DNA of 64,000 nucleotides from Pantoea sp. 18069 (GCF_902706035.1 NZ_CACSJA010000006.1:62001-126000); one strand, 5' to 3'; counted from the stretch's first letter, positions 17,935 to 27,750 are shown. Translations and numbers: made by a program. The notes: generated by a model not told the origin, from the letters alone.

Positions 17935-18870
17935 TCAGGTACGCAGCAATACAGAGTCGGCTGCGTCCATGTCGCGCACCGCATCGTGGAATACCCGGCG
18001 CAGCCATTCGATGCCGGGGTCGCGGGTGCGGTAGCGGTGCCATTGCATGACCTGGGACATTTCGGCCAGCGCCATCGGCACTTCGCGCACAACGATGGGC
18101 AGATGGCGCGCGGCCTGCTGCGCGAGCCGGCTGTGGATGGTCGCGACGCGTTCGGTGCCGACCACCAGTGCGGGCGACGATGCAAAGCTGAAGCTGGTCA
18201 CGTCGACGCGCCGCTGCAGTCCGTGGCGCTTGAACAACCAGTCTTCCAGCGACGAGGCATTCGTCGCGGGTGGCATGGTCACTACATGCCCAGCCGCCAT
18301 ATAGCGCTCCATGCTCAGCGTGCCCTGCGCGAGCCGGCTATCGCGCCATAGAACGCACTGGAAGCGCTCGGAGAAAAGCGCTTCCGTCGGGTGGCTCGAA
18401 GTGCAGTATTCGCTGGGCATCACCACCAGATCGACTTCGGCGCGGTCCAGCGAGCGTGTCGGCTCGAGCACCTGGGGCAGCAGCGAAAAGCGGATGTCGG
18501 GGCCCTGCGCATGGGCCCGCGCGAGCACATGCGGAATCAGCGTGGCCAGCGTGAAGTCCGAGACGAAGATGCGGAACTCGCGGTCGGATTTGGCCGGCAG
18601 GAACTCGGGCTTGGCCGCCACCGAGCTGTCGATGCGCAGCAGCACGTCGCGCACCGTGTCCTTGAGCACTTCGGCGCGCGGCGTCAGCTCCATGCGCCGG
18701 CCTACCTGCACCAGCAGTTCGTCGTCGAAATAGTCTCTGAGCCGGCCCAGGGCATTGCTCATGGCCGACTGGCTCATGTGCAGCCGCTCGGCCGCACGGC
18801 TGATGCTGGCTTCGATCAGCAGCATGTCGAGCGCCACCAGCAGGTTGAGATCAAGTTTGTTGAAGCGCAT
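17935..18870 (-). CDS. LysR-type regulator divergent from DUF1302 operon
   Basis: 311 residues from ATG 18870 (AGGAGA eight bases upstream); an upstream in-frame extension lacks a ribosome site. The N-terminus MRFNKLDLNLLVALDMLL and HTH SISRAAERLHMSQSAMSNAL are typical of the NodD/PcpR/LinR branch of LysR, which controls aromatic and chloro-aromatic degradation. It is divergent from operon A across a 220-bp gap with a perfect CGGGTTAACCCG palindrome, so it is the likely activator of the uptake and ring-cleavage genes. A close relative sits at 32807. Confidence 0.92.
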   Translation of the reverse strand: MRFNKLDLNLLVALDMLLIEASISRAAERLHMSQSAMSNALGRLRDYFDDELLVQVGRRMELTPRAEVLKDTVRDVLLRIDSSVAAKPEFLPAKSDREFRIFVSDFTLATLIPHVLARAHAQGPDIRFSLLPQVLEPTRSLDRAEVDLVVMPSEYCTSSHPTEALFSERFQCVLWRDSRLAQGTLSMERYMAAGHVVTMPPATNASSLEDWLFKRHGLQRRVDVTSFSFASSPALVVGTERVATIHSRLAQQAARHLPIVVREVPMALAEMSQVMQWHRYRTRDPGIEWLRRVFHDAVRDMDAADSVLLRT

Positions 18871-18913
18871 CGGGGGTCTCCTGGACGGCATCGTAATGGC
18901 TGGCCGGAATTTG

Positions 18914-18925
18914 CGGGTTAACCCG
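18914..18925. promoter_or_regulatory. Palindrome CGGGTTAACCCG between lysR and operon A
   Basis: A perfect 12-bp palindrome 44 bp upstream of the LysR start and about 165 bp upstream of the DUF1302 start. Its place in a divergent LysR promoter suggests the regulator's recognition site. No second copy was found at the other LysR gene (32807), whose gap carries a different inverted repeat. Confidence 0.5.
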
Positions 18926-19091
18926 AAAAGTATTTGCGCCATCGATAGCTGGGATGGATTCAAACCATTTTTCAGCATGAAGTCCGCTTCCTACACTCGC
19001 CTCACTACCAGAAGAAACGCGGCGTAGGCCCAAAGCGGTGCCAGCCGATGTCCGGCCTGCAAGGCCTCATGCAACGGAGACAAACCCTTCC

Positions 19092-20765
19092 ATGTCCACG
19101 ATCCTTTTCCCTCGCCGCGCCGGGGCGGCGCGCACCCTGGCGGCGGCGGCTGCCGCGCTGCTGGCCAGCGGCGCGAGCAATGCCTTCGAGTTCGATACCG
19201 GCAACCCCGACGTGAAGATCCGCTGGGACAACACGCTCAAGTACAGCAACGCGTTCCGGCTCAAGGACCGTTCGCCCGGGCTGTCGCTCACGCAGTTCGG
19301 CCCGGCCGGCGTGGTGGGCGCCAACAACCAGAACCAGGACGACGGCAACAACAACTTCGGCAAGGGCCTGGTCTCCAACCGCGCGGATTTGTTGAGCGAG
19401 CTCGACGTGACGGGCCGCAACTGGGGCGGCCGCATCAGCGCCGCAGCCTGGTACGACACGGTCTACCACCGCGCGACCGACAACCCCGGCATCAGCGCCA
19501 ACCACGCGCCTGCGAGCGCGTTCACCTCGGACACGCGATCGCTGATGGGCCGCAAGGCCGAGCTGCTCGATGCCTTTGTCTTCGGCAAGTTCGATCTGGC
19601 CGACAAGCCCGCGACCGTGCGCCTGGGCCGCCACACGCTGCTGTGGGGCGAAAGCCTGTTCTTTGGCGTCAATGGCATCGCGGGCGGTCAGGCGCCGCTC
19701 GATCTGATCAAGCTGCTGTCGGTGCCCAATTCGCAATTCAAGGAAACCGTGCGTCCCACGGGCAAGCTGTCGGGCCAGGTGCAGCTGTCGAGCGATGTTG
19801 CCGTGGGAGCGTACTGGACCTATGAGTGGGAGAAAACCCGTCTCGCGCCTGCGGGCAGCTATCTGTCGACCAGCGATTCCATGGGGCCGGGCGCCGAGCG
19901 CATCAACGCCGGGCCCACGGGCACGTTCGCGCGCCAGGGCGATCTCGATGCCCGGGACCGGGGCCAGGGCGGCCTGCAGCTGCGCTGGCGCGTCGATGCG
20001 ATCGACACCGACCTGGGCTTTTACGCCACGCGCTACCACGCGACCACGCCCAGCAATATCTACAACACGCTCAGCGGCGCGCCGCCGGCGCTGCGCGCGA
20101 GCAGCTACCGCTGGGCCTACCACGAAGGCGTGAGCGCGTTGGGTGCGAGCTTTGCCAAGACCGTGGGCGCATGGGGCCTGGCCGGCGAAATGTCGCTGCG
20201 GCGCAATGCGCCGCTGGCCAGCAGCGGGCAGTCGGTGATTCCCGCGATCGGCGTGGGCACGCGCTACGACAACCGCCACAACCCGGGCTACGCCGTGGGC
20301 GAGACCGGCCATGCGCAGTTCTCCTGGCTCGCGAGCCTGGGGCCGAGTTTCATCGCGCGCGAAGCCAGCTTCCTCGGCGAGATCGCCTGGAACCGCCGGC
20401 TCAAGGTCACGCAGAACGCGCAGATGCTCAACCCGAATACCGACCGCGACGCCACGGCGCTGCGCATGGTGTTCGCGCCTTCGTACCGCCAGGTCCTGCC
20501 GGGGCTGGACCTCACGCCCAGCATTGGCCTGGGCTATGCCTGGGGCCGTTCGTCGGCCGTGGGCCCGGGCTTTGGCGTCGACCAGGGCGGCGATTTCAAC
20601 ATCGGCCTGGCGGGCGTCTACCTCGGCAAGTGGACCGGCGCGCTGAACTACGTGCACTACCTGGGCAAGGAAGGCCCGACGCTGGACAACAACAACAACG
20701 CCCAGTTCCGCCAGGCGCTCAAGGACCGCAACTTCCTGAGCTTCTCGCTGCGCACCACTTTCTAA
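19092..20765 (+). CDS. DUF1302 outer-membrane protein
   Basis: 557 residues from ATG 19092. A signal peptide (RTLAAAAAALLASGASNAFEF) is followed by DUF1302 features: FEFDTGNPDVKIRWDNTLKYS, RAD near residue 97, RLGRHTLLWGES and a C-terminus ending in a strand with terminal Phe (SFSLRTTF), as in outer-membrane beta-barrels. DUF1302 proteins accompany DUF1329, YCF48 and MMPL proteins in gene clusters for steroid, terpenoid and other hydrophobic substrates and are thought to bring them across the outer membrane. First gene of operon A; 19 bp to the next gene. Confidence 0.92.
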   Translation: MSTILFPRRAGAARTLAAAAAALLASGASNAFEFDTGNPDVKIRWDNTLKYSNAFRLKDRSPGLSLTQFGPAGVVGANNQNQDDGNNNFGKGLVSNRADLLSELDVTGRNWGGRISAAAWYDTVYHRATDNPGISANHAPASAFTSDTRSLMGRKAELLDAFVFGKFDLADKPATVRLGRHTLLWGESLFFGVNGIAGGQAPLDLIKLLSVPNSQFKETVRPTGKLSGQVQLSSDVAVGAYWTYEWEKTRLAPAGSYLSTSDSMGPGAERINAGPTGTFARQGDLDARDRGQGGLQLRWRVDAIDTDLGFYATRYHATTPSNIYNTLSGAPPALRASSYRWAYHEGVSALGASFAKTVGAWGLAGEMSLRRNAPLASSGQSVIPAIGVGTRYDNRHNPGYAVGETGHAQFSWLASLGPSFIAREASFLGEIAWNRRLKVTQNAQMLNPNTDRDATALRMVFAPSYRQVLPGLDLTPSIGLGYAWGRSSAVGPGFGVDQGGDFNIGLAGVYLGKWTGALNYVHYLGKEGPTLDNNNNAQFRQALKDRNFLSFSLRTTF

Positions 20766-20784
20766 GAACCATCCGGAGACAGAC

Positions 20785-22134
20785 ATGAACTTCCCCTCGA
20801 TTCAAGGCACGCTGCTGGCCGCGGCGCTGCTGGGCGCGCTGAGCGCGCATGCCGGCGTCACGCCCGAAGAGGCCGCTACGCTCAAGACCGATCTCACACC
20901 CTTTGGCGCGGAACGCGCGGGCAACAAGGACGGCAGCATCCCGGCCTGGACCGGTGGCTACACCACCGCCACGCCCGGCTTCAAGAACGGCGGGCGCCGC
21001 GGCGACCCCTTCGCCGGCGACAAACCGCTGTATGTGATCAATGCCGCCAACATGGCCCAGCATGCCGACAAGCTGACCGATGGCACGCAGGCGCTGCTGA
21101 AAAAATACCCGAGCTTTCGCGTCGATGTCTACAAGACCATGCGCACCGCGGCTGCGCCGCAATGGGTCTACGACAACACCTTCAAGAATGCGACCACGGC
21201 CAGGCTCGACGGCGAAATCCTGCGCGACGCGTTCGGCGGCATTCCGTTTCCCATCCCCAAGACCGCCAAGGAAGTCATCGCCAACCACGAGATGCACTGG
21301 CGCGGCGAGGCCTGGCAGACCGATTTCCGCGGCTATCTCGGCACGGCCAACGGCCAGAGCGTGCTGTCGGTCGAAGCCACCGGCGACTTCCAGATGCCGT
21401 ACTACGCCCAGGGCCAGGAGGCCAAATACAACGGCGAGTACTGGATGATCCGCATGCTCAACTCCGGCCCGCCGGTGCGCGCGGGCGAGGCCCTGGTGGG
21501 GCGCCAGAACGTGGACCAGGACAAGACCGCGACCTGGGTCTACCTCACGGGCCAGCGCCGCGTGCGCAAGCTGCCCAACTCCTGCTGCGACACGCCCACG
21601 CCCGCTTCCAGCGGCGTGGCCAGCTTCGACGAAGTCGACGTGCTGACCGGGCGCACCGACCGCCACGACTGGAAGATCGTCGGCAAGCGCGAAATGCTGA
21701 TTCCCTATAACAGCAACCGCATGCACACGCCCGAAAAAGACAGCGAGCTGCTGCTGGCCAACCACCTGAACCCCGACCATGTGCGTTGGGAACTGCACCG
21801 GGTGTGGGTGCTCGAAGCCACGCTCAAGCCCGGCCAGCGCCACCAGGCCGCGCGCTCGCGCTATTACTTTGACGAAGACACCTGGGTCGCGGTGCTCGCC
21901 GACCGCTGGGATGCCAAGGGCCAGCTGTGGAAGACGGTCTGGTCGCACCCGGTCGTGATGCCCGATCTGCCCGCGACCACGCCCCAGCAGCAATGGGGTT
22001 TCAACGACCTGATCAGCGGCGCCTGGTATGCGAGCGGCGTGGTCAACGAGCGCAAGCAGCACTACCGCATCGTGCCGCGCCGCGCGGACTCGCACTTCAC
22101 GGCCGAGGCCATGGCTGGCGAAGGCGTGCGCTGA
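20785..22134 (+). CDS. DUF1329 exported protein
   Basis: 449 residues with a cleavable signal peptide (LLAAALLGALSAHA-GVTPEEAA). The DUF1329 body follows: LTPFGAERAGNKDGSIPAW, YKTMRTAAAP, WMIRMLNSGPPVRAGEALV, RRVRKLPNSCCDTPTPASSG, FDVlTGRTDRHDW-like DVLTGRTDRHDWKIVGKRE, MLIPYNSN. Family members resemble LolB-like outer-membrane lipid carriers, although this one has no lipobox. It is always found beside DUF1302 in hydrophobic-substrate clusters, as here. Probably hands substrate from the outer-membrane barrel to the inner-membrane MMPL transporter. Confidence 0.9.
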   Translation: MNFPSIQGTLLAAALLGALSAHAGVTPEEAATLKTDLTPFGAERAGNKDGSIPAWTGGYTTATPGFKNGGRRGDPFAGDKPLYVINAANMAQHADKLTDGTQALLKKYPSFRVDVYKTMRTAAAPQWVYDNTFKNATTARLDGEILRDAFGGIPFPIPKTAKEVIANHEMHWRGEAWQTDFRGYLGTANGQSVLSVEATGDFQMPYYAQGQEAKYNGEYWMIRMLNSGPPVRAGEALVGRQNVDQDKTATWVYLTGQRRVRKLPNSCCDTPTPASSGVASFDEVDVLTGRTDRHDWKIVGKREMLIPYNSNRMHTPEKDSELLLANHLNPDHVRWELHRVWVLEATLKPGQRHQAARSRYYFDEDTWVAVLADRWDAKGQLWKTVWSHPVVMPDLPATTPQQQWGFNDLISGAWYASGVVNERKQHYRIVPRRADSHFTAEAMAGEGVR

Positions 22135-22138
22135 GGCC

Positions 22139-23200
22139 ATGATGTTCACTTCCTTTACAAGCGCGCCGGGCTGGCGCGCCAGCGCAGCCGCGACCCTGTG
22201 CGTCGGTCTGCTGGCCGGCGCCGCGGCGGCAGCGCCGGTGGGACCGGCCGCCGAGCGTCCCGCGGTGATGGTGCAGCGCCCCGCATCTGCCGTGCTGCTG
22301 GGCGCGGCGGCCGCGGGCCAGCGCACCGTGGCTGTGGGCGAACGCGGCGTGTTGATCGTCTCCGACGACGGCGGCGCGCAATGGCGCCAGGTGGCGCTGC
22401 CCACCAGCGTCACCTTGACCGCAGTGCGCTTCGCCGATGCGCGCCATGGCGTGGCCGTGGGCCATGGCGGCACGGTGCTGACCAGCGCCGACGGCGGCGA
22501 GCGCTGGACGCAGCGGCTCGATGGCCTGCGCCTGGCGCAACTGGCGCTGCAGGCCGCGCAACGCAGTGGCGATGCGGCGCGCATCCGCGAAGCCGAGCGC
22601 CTGGTCGCCGAAGGCGCGGACAAGCCGTTTCTCGACGTGCTGGTCTGGGATGCGAAGCGCTTTCTGGCCGTGGGCGCTTTCGGGCTGGCGTTCGCCACCG
22701 AAGACGGCGGCCAGACCTGGACGCCCTGGATGGACCGCCTGCCCAACCCCAAGGGCATGCACTTGTACGTTGCGCGCCGCGCGGGCGATACGGTGCTGTT
22801 GGCCGGTGAACAAGGGCTGTTGATGCGCTCCTCCGACAACGGGCAGAACTTCCAGTCCATGACCAGCCCCTACCCAGGCAGCTGGTTCACGGGCGAGATC
22901 CTCGGCCAGGAGATGCTGCTGGCCGGCATGCGCGGCAATGTCTGGCGCAGCACCGATGGCGGCGAACAATGGGCGCAGATCGCGAATCCGCGCCCCGCGT
23001 CGGTCACGGCATCGCTTCCCGTGGGCAATGCGGTGCTGCTGGCCAACCAGGCCGGCCAGGTGCTGCGTCTGCAAGGTGATGCGCTCCAGCCGCTGGACAC
23101 CCCACCCCAGGCGCCGCTGGCCGGCCTGGTCGCTGCGGGCAAGCAGCTATTGGGCCTGGGCGTGAACGGTATCCATGCATTGAAGGGAGGCGAACAATGA
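22139..23200 (+). CDS. YCF48/BNR-repeat periplasmic beta-propeller protein
   Basis: 353 residues from ATG 22139 (a second ATG follows directly). Signal peptide to about residue 30. The body contains repeated SDDGGAQWRQV, TSADGGERWTQRL, TEDGGQTWTPWM and SDNGQNFQSM units, the Asp-box/BNR signature of YCF48-type propellers (HCF136 relatives). Its stop overlaps the start of the MMPL gene (ATGA), so the two are translationally coupled. Such proteins regularly pair with MMPL transporters in steroid or hydrocarbon clusters and probably act as a periplasmic adaptor. Confidence 0.88.
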   Translation: MMFTSFTSAPGWRASAAATLCVGLLAGAAAAAPVGPAAERPAVMVQRPASAVLLGAAAAGQRTVAVGERGVLIVSDDGGAQWRQVALPTSVTLTAVRFADARHGVAVGHGGTVLTSADGGERWTQRLDGLRLAQLALQAAQRSGDAARIREAERLVAEGADKPFLDVLVWDAKRFLAVGAFGLAFATEDGGQTWTPWMDRLPNPKGMHLYVARRAGDTVLLAGEQGLLMRSSDNGQNFQSMTSPYPGSWFTGEILGQEMLLAGMRGNVWRSTDGGEQWAQIANPRPASVTASLPVGNAVLLANQAGQVLRLQGDALQPLDTPPQAPLAGLVAAGKQLLGLGVNGIHALKGGEQ

Positions 23201-25623
23201 TGCCTTCTTCCTCCCCTGTCCCCTCGGCAGCGCGCTTCGATCCGCGCTCGGGCTCGTTCATCGAACGCCTGCTGTTCAACCACCGGCTGCTGGTCGTCGT
23301 GCTGTGCGCGCTGGTCACGCTGGTGCTGGGCTGGCAGGCCACGCGCCTGCAATTGCAGGCCAGCTTCGAAAAATCGATTCCCACGGGCCACCCCTATATC
23401 GCCAACTACCTGGCGCACCAGAGCGAACTCAGCGGCCTGGGCAATGCGGTGCGCATCGCCGTCGAACGGGCCGAAGGGCCCGAAGGCAGCATCTACGACG
23501 CCGCATATCTCGACACGCTGCGCCGCCTGAGCGACGCGGTCTTCGTGCTGCCCGGTGTCGACCGCGTGGGCATGAAGTCGCTGTGGACGCCGACCACGCG
23601 CTGGTTCGGCGTGACCGAGGAGGGCCTCGAAGGCGGCCCGGTCATTCCCGATGGTTTTGACGGCGGTGCCGCCAGCCTGCAGCAGCTCGCGGCCAACGTT
23701 GCGCGTTCCGGCGAAATCGGCCAGTTGGTGGCGCGCGACGCGCGCTCCTCGGTGATCTTCGTGCCGCTGCTGGCCAGGGACGCCGACGGCAATGCGATCG
23801 ACTATGCGCGGCTGTCCGATCAGCTCGAGGCACTGCGCAGCCAGTTCGAAGGCGAGGGCGTTCGCGTCCACATCACCGGCTTTGCCAAGCTCGTCGGCGA
23901 CCTGATCGAAGGCGTGCGGGCGGTGCTGCTGTTCTTCGCGCTGGCCGTGGCCATTGCCACGGTGATGGTCTACTGGTACACGCGCTGCGTGCGCTCCACG
24001 CTGCTGGTGGTGCTGGCTTCGCTGGTCGCCGTGGTCTGGCAGCTGGGCCTGCTGCCGCTGCTGGGCTTTGTGCTCGACCCGTATTCCATCCTGGTGCCGT
24101 TCCTGGTGTTCGCCATTGGCATGAGCCATGGCGCGCAGAAGATGAACGGCATCATGCAGGACATAGGCCGCGGCGCCGGCAAGCTCGTGGCCGCGCGCAA
24201 CACGTTCCGCCGGCTGTTCCTCGCCGGCCTCACGGCGCTGGTGGCCGACGCCGTGGGCTTTGCGGTGCTGCTGGTGATCGACATCCAGGCCATTCGCGAG
24301 CTGGCGATCGCCGCCTCGCTGGGCGTGGGCGTGCTGATCTTCACCAATCTGATCCTGCTGCCGATTCTGCTGAGCTATACCGGTGTCAGCGCCAAGGCGG
24401 CCGCGCGCAGCCTGCGCGATGACGATGCCAGCCGGTCGGGCGCGCAAGGCGGACATCTGTGGCGTGTGCTCACGCGCTTTACCGAAAGGCGCTGGGCCAC
24501 GGCCGCGGTGGCCGCAGGCCTGGTGCTGGGCGTCGCGGGCTTCGCGGCCAGCACGCAACTCAAGATCGGCGATCTCGACCCCGGAGCGCCTGAAATGCGT
24601 GCCGACAGCCGCTACAACCGTGACGTTGCCTATCTCAACGCGGCCTACGGCGCGTCCAGCGACGTGCTCGCGGTGATGGTGCGCACGCCGCCGGGTCAGT
24701 GCGCGAACTACGAGACGCTCAACAAGGTCGACGCCCTCGAATGGCAGCTGCGCCAGCTCGACGGCGTGGAGTCGACCAACACGCTATCGCTGCTCAACCG
24801 GCGCGTGCTGTCGGGCCTCAACGAAGGCAATCCCAAGTGGTATGAGTTCGTGCCCAACCAGGACATGCTCAACACCGCCACGGCCAGCGCGCCGCGCGGC
24901 CTGTACAACGACGCCTGCTCGCTGCTGACGGTCTATGCCTATCTGCGCGACCACAAGGCCGACACGCTGGCGCGCGTGGTCGCGCATGTCGAAGCTTTCG
25001 CCCAGGCCAACAACGGGCCGCAGTCGGAGTTCCTGCTGGCCGCGGGCTCGGCGGGCATAGAAGCCGCGACCAATATCGTGGTGCGCGACGCCTGGCGGCA
25101 GATGCTGCTCCTGGTCTATGGCGCGGTGGTGCTGCTGTGCCTGGTCACGTTCCGCTCCTGGCGCGCCGTGGTGGTCGCGGTGCTGCCGCTGGTCGTCACC
25201 TCGCTGCTGGCCGAAGCGCTGATGGTGGCCCTGGGCATGGGCGTCAAGGTCGCGACGCTGCCCGTGATTGCGCTGGGCGTGGGCATTGGCGTGGACTACG
25301 CGCTCTACATCCTGTCGGTGACGCTGGCCGAGCTGCGCCGCGGCAGGACTCTGGCCCAGGCCTACCACCGCGCGCTGCTGTTCACCGGCAAGGTGGTGAT
25401 GCTGACCGGCGTGACGCTGGCCGTCGGCGTGATCACCTGGGTCGCCAGCCCGATCAAGTTCCAGGCCGACATGGGCCTGCTGCTGGCCTTCATGTTCCTC
25501 TGGAACATGCTCGGCGCGCTGGTGCTGCTGCCCGCGCTCGCGCATTTCCTCCTCAAGCCGGCCGTACAGCCGGCGGCCCAGCCCGCAGCAATGCCGGCGA
25601 CCACTCTCACACCGAACTATTGA
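23197..25623 (+). CDS. RND-superfamily MMPL-type transporter
   Basis: 808 residues with the two-repeat RND/MMPL layout: TM1 at about 27-45, a periplasmic loop, five helices at about 245-400, TM7 at about 430, a second loop, and five helices at about 630-790. The first helix bundle carries GFVLDPYSILVPFLVFAIGMSHG and the second PVIALGVGIGVDYALYIL, the proton-relay Asp region. MMPL proteins move lipids and hydrophobic molecules across the inner membrane or to partners outside. Together with DUF1302, DUF1329 and YCF48 it forms a four-part uptake or export path for a hydrophobic substrate. Confidence 0.92.
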   Translation: MMPSSSPVPSAARFDPRSGSFIERLLFNHRLLVVVLCALVTLVLGWQATRLQLQASFEKSIPTGHPYIANYLAHQSELSGLGNAVRIAVERAEGPEGSIYDAAYLDTLRRLSDAVFVLPGVDRVGMKSLWTPTTRWFGVTEEGLEGGPVIPDGFDGGAASLQQLAANVARSGEIGQLVARDARSSVIFVPLLARDADGNAIDYARLSDQLEALRSQFEGEGVRVHITGFAKLVGDLIEGVRAVLLFFALAVAIATVMVYWYTRCVRSTLLVVLASLVAVVWQLGLLPLLGFVLDPYSILVPFLVFAIGMSHGAQKMNGIMQDIGRGAGKLVAARNTFRRLFLAGLTALVADAVGFAVLLVIDIQAIRELAIAASLGVGVLIFTNLILLPILLSYTGVSAKAAARSLRDDDASRSGAQGGHLWRVLTRFTERRWATAAVAAGLVLGVAGFAASTQLKIGDLDPGAPEMRADSRYNRDVAYLNAAYGASSDVLAVMVRTPPGQCANYETLNKVDALEWQLRQLDGVESTNTLSLLNRRVLSGLNEGNPKWYEFVPNQDMLNTATASAPRGLYNDACSLLTVYAYLRDHKADTLARVVAHVEAFAQANNGPQSEFLLAAGSAGIEAATNIVVRDAWRQMLLLVYGAVVLLCLVTFRSWRAVVVAVLPLVVTSLLAEALMVALGMGVKVATLPVIALGVGIGVDYALYILSVTLAELRRGRTLAQAYHRALLFTGKVVMLTGVTLAVGVITWVASPIKFQADMGLLLAFMFLWNMLGALVLLPALAHFLLKPAVQPAAQPAAMPATTLTPNY

Positions 25624-25625
25624 CC

Positions 25626-26786
25626 ATGTTCAAGTACTTTCCCACCAACTACGTCTGGAATCTGTCCGTCAATCTGGCCATCGAGATGGGCGCGCGCATC
25701 GGCGAGATCGAAGCCATGTGCGCGCCGCTGCAAGACGCTGCCAAGGCGCCCGACGCCGCGGGCACGCAGGCCTTTCGCGCGACCTGGGCCGCCATGGCCG
25801 ACAAGCTGTGCGCGCTCGCCGAGGAAGACGAGGCGCGCGGGCGCCTGCTGTCCGCGGGCGAGAAATACAGCCGCGCCGCGACCTACTACCTGACCTGCGA
25901 GCGCCTGCAGGCGCATGGCGCGCCGGGCCGGCTCGAACTCTACGAGCGCTTTCTCGCGGTGTTCGCCAAGGGGCTGCGCCTGGCGGGCGAGAACTGCGAG
26001 CGCGTGGAGATTCCCTACGAAGGCCAGGTGTTGTCGGCTCTGTATGTGCGCGCCGAAGGCGTGAACGGTCGAGCGCCGCTGCTGGTCCAGGTCAACGGCC
26101 TGGACTCCACCAAGGAGATGAAATACCGCGTCGGCCTGCCCGCGTGGCTGGCGCGGCGCGGCGTTTCCTCGCTGATCGTCGACCAGCCGGGCACGGGCGA
26201 AGCCTTGCGCCTGCACGGGCTCACGGCGCGCTACGACAGCGAGCACTGGGCCAGCCGCGTGGTCGACTGGCTCGAGACGCGCGATGACGTAGACCCGCGG
26301 CGCATAGGCCTGGAAGGCGTGTCGCTGGGCGGCTACTACTGCCCGCGCGCCGTGGCCATGGAGCCGCGCTTTGCCTGCGGCGTGGTCTGGGGCGCCAACC
26401 ACGACTGGCGCGAGGTGCAAAAGCGCCGGCTCGAAAAGGAAGGCAGCTTTCCCGTGCCGCACTACTGGAGCCATGTGCAATGGGTCTGGGGGGCCAAGGA
26501 CATGGATGACTTCATGCGCATTGCCGAAGACGTGCATCTCGACGGCGTGGTCGAGAAGATCCGCGTGCCTTTCCTGGTGACGCATGGCGAAAAGGATTCG
26601 CAGATTCCGCTCAAGTGGGCCGAGCGCACCTACGCGCAGCTCGTCAACAGTCCCCGGCGCGAACTCAAGATATTCACCGAGCGCGAAGGCGGCGTGCAGC
26701 ACTCGAGCTTCGACAACAGCATCAACGCGGGCCAGTACATCGCCGACTGGGTCGCCGAAACCCTGCAGGGCCGCACGGCCGTCTGA
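25626..26786 (+). CDS. Alpha/beta hydrolase of the FrsA / dihydroxypseudooxynicotine hydrolase type
   Basis: 386 residues. An all-helical N-terminal cap (about 1-120) precedes an alpha/beta-hydrolase core with nucleophile elbow GVSLGG (Ser233), acid Asp324 (THGEKDSQIP) and His359 (VQHSSFDN). This arrangement is known from 2,6-dihydroxypseudooxynicotine hydrolase, which splits a C-C bond beside a ring, and from FrsA-like esterases. Start ATG 25626 lies 2 bp after the MMPL stop. In this operon, next to an extradiol dioxygenase, cleavage of a ring-fission product or an aryl ketone is the best guess. Confidence 0.87.
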   Translation: MFKYFPTNYVWNLSVNLAIEMGARIGEIEAMCAPLQDAAKAPDAAGTQAFRATWAAMADKLCALAEEDEARGRLLSAGEKYSRAATYYLTCERLQAHGAPGRLELYERFLAVFAKGLRLAGENCERVEIPYEGQVLSALYVRAEGVNGRAPLLVQVNGLDSTKEMKYRVGLPAWLARRGVSSLIVDQPGTGEALRLHGLTARYDSEHWASRVVDWLETRDDVDPRRIGLEGVSLGGYYCPRAVAMEPRFACGVVWGANHDWREVQKRRLEKEGSFPVPHYWSHVQWVWGAKDMDDFMRIAEDVHLDGVVEKIRVPFLVTHGEKDSQIPLKWAERTYAQLVNSPRRELKIFTEREGGVQHSSFDNSINAGQYIADWVAETLQGRTAV

Positions 26787-26812
26787 ACCAAGAAAGCAAG
26801 AAAGACCATTCC

Positions 26813-27748
26813 ATGAATATCCTCGGACCCGATGCCCTGGTTTTTGGTGTCGACGACCTGCCGGCCTGCCGGCAATACCTGATCGACTACGGCCTGCGCG
26901 ACGCGGGCAATGATTTCTTCGAGGCGCTGGACGGCACGGGCATCGTGCTGCGCGCCAAGGACGACCCGGCGCTGCCCGCGGCCATGGGCACGGCCAGCCT
27001 GCTGCGCGAGACCGTCTATGGCGTGGCCGACGCGCAGACGCTCCATGCCATCGAGGCCGAGCTGCGGCGCGACCGCGAAGTCCGCAGCGAAGGCGGTGTG
27101 CTGCGCTGCTTTGACGACATGGGCTTTGCGCTGGCCTTCCAGGTCAGCGTGCGCCGGCCCATCGCTCTGCCGGCCGAGACCGTCAATGCGCCCGGTGCGG
27201 CCGCGCAGCGCGCGCCCAATGTCGCCGCCGTGGACGATGAGCTGCCCGCGCTGCCGCGTTCCCTGTCGCATGTCGTGTACTTCGTGCCCGATTCGACCAA
27301 GGCCGAAGCCTTCTATACCCGGCTGGGCTTTGTCTGCACCGACCGCTTCAAGGGCGTAGGCCCCTTCCTGCGGCCCGCCGGCACGCAGGACCACCACACG
27401 CTGTTCATGATCCAGACGCCGCCGTTCATGAAGGGCTGCGAGCATTTCACTTTCCACCTCGGCGGCCCCACCGAAGTCATGCTGGCGGGCACACGCTTTG
27501 TCGAGAAGGGCTACCAGAGCTTCTGGGGGCCGGGGCGCCACCGCTTTGGCAGCAACTGGTTCTGGTATTTCAATTCGCCGCTGGGCTGCCATGTGGAATA
27601 CGACGCCGACATGGACCTGCACGACGAGCACTGGGCGGCGCGCGAAGCGCCCATGGGCGCCGACGCCTCGCAGCTGTTCCTGTTCCAGCACCGCGAGAAG
27701 TGGGCGCCGGGCGGCCCGCCACCGCCCGCAGCCCAGGCAACGGCTTGA
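26813..27748 (+). CDS. VOC-family extradiol ring-cleavage dioxygenase
   Basis: 311 residues in two glyoxalase/VOC modules. The N-terminal half (about 1-115) lacks metal ligands; the C-terminal half has His153 (LSHVVYF), His211/His215 (EHFTFHL) and Glu262 (CHVEYDAD), the His-His-Glu set of type I extradiol dioxygenases. Such enzymes open catechol rings with Fe(II) next to a hydroxyl group. The length is the usual one for the two-domain enzyme. It lies between the hydrolase and a Rieske ferredoxin, which would supply substrate or electrons for an earlier hydroxylation. Confidence 0.87.
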   Translation: MNILGPDALVFGVDDLPACRQYLIDYGLRDAGNDFFEALDGTGIVLRAKDDPALPAAMGTASLLRETVYGVADAQTLHAIEAELRRDREVRSEGGVLRCFDDMGFALAFQVSVRRPIALPAETVNAPGAAAQRAPNVAAVDDELPALPRSLSHVVYFVPDSTKAEAFYTRLGFVCTDRFKGVGPFLRPAGTQDHHTLFMIQTPPFMKGCEHFTFHLGGPTEVMLAGTRFVEKGYQSFWGPGRHRFGSNWFWYFNSPLGCHVEYDADMDLHDEHWAAREAPMGADASQLFLFQHREKWAPGGPPPPAAQATA

Positions 27749-27750
27749 GC

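Noticed and set aside
19005..20786. Long minus-strand frame opposite the DUF1302 gene
   Set aside because: High-GC antisense shadow; Arg/Ala/Gly/His-rich with no family resemblance.
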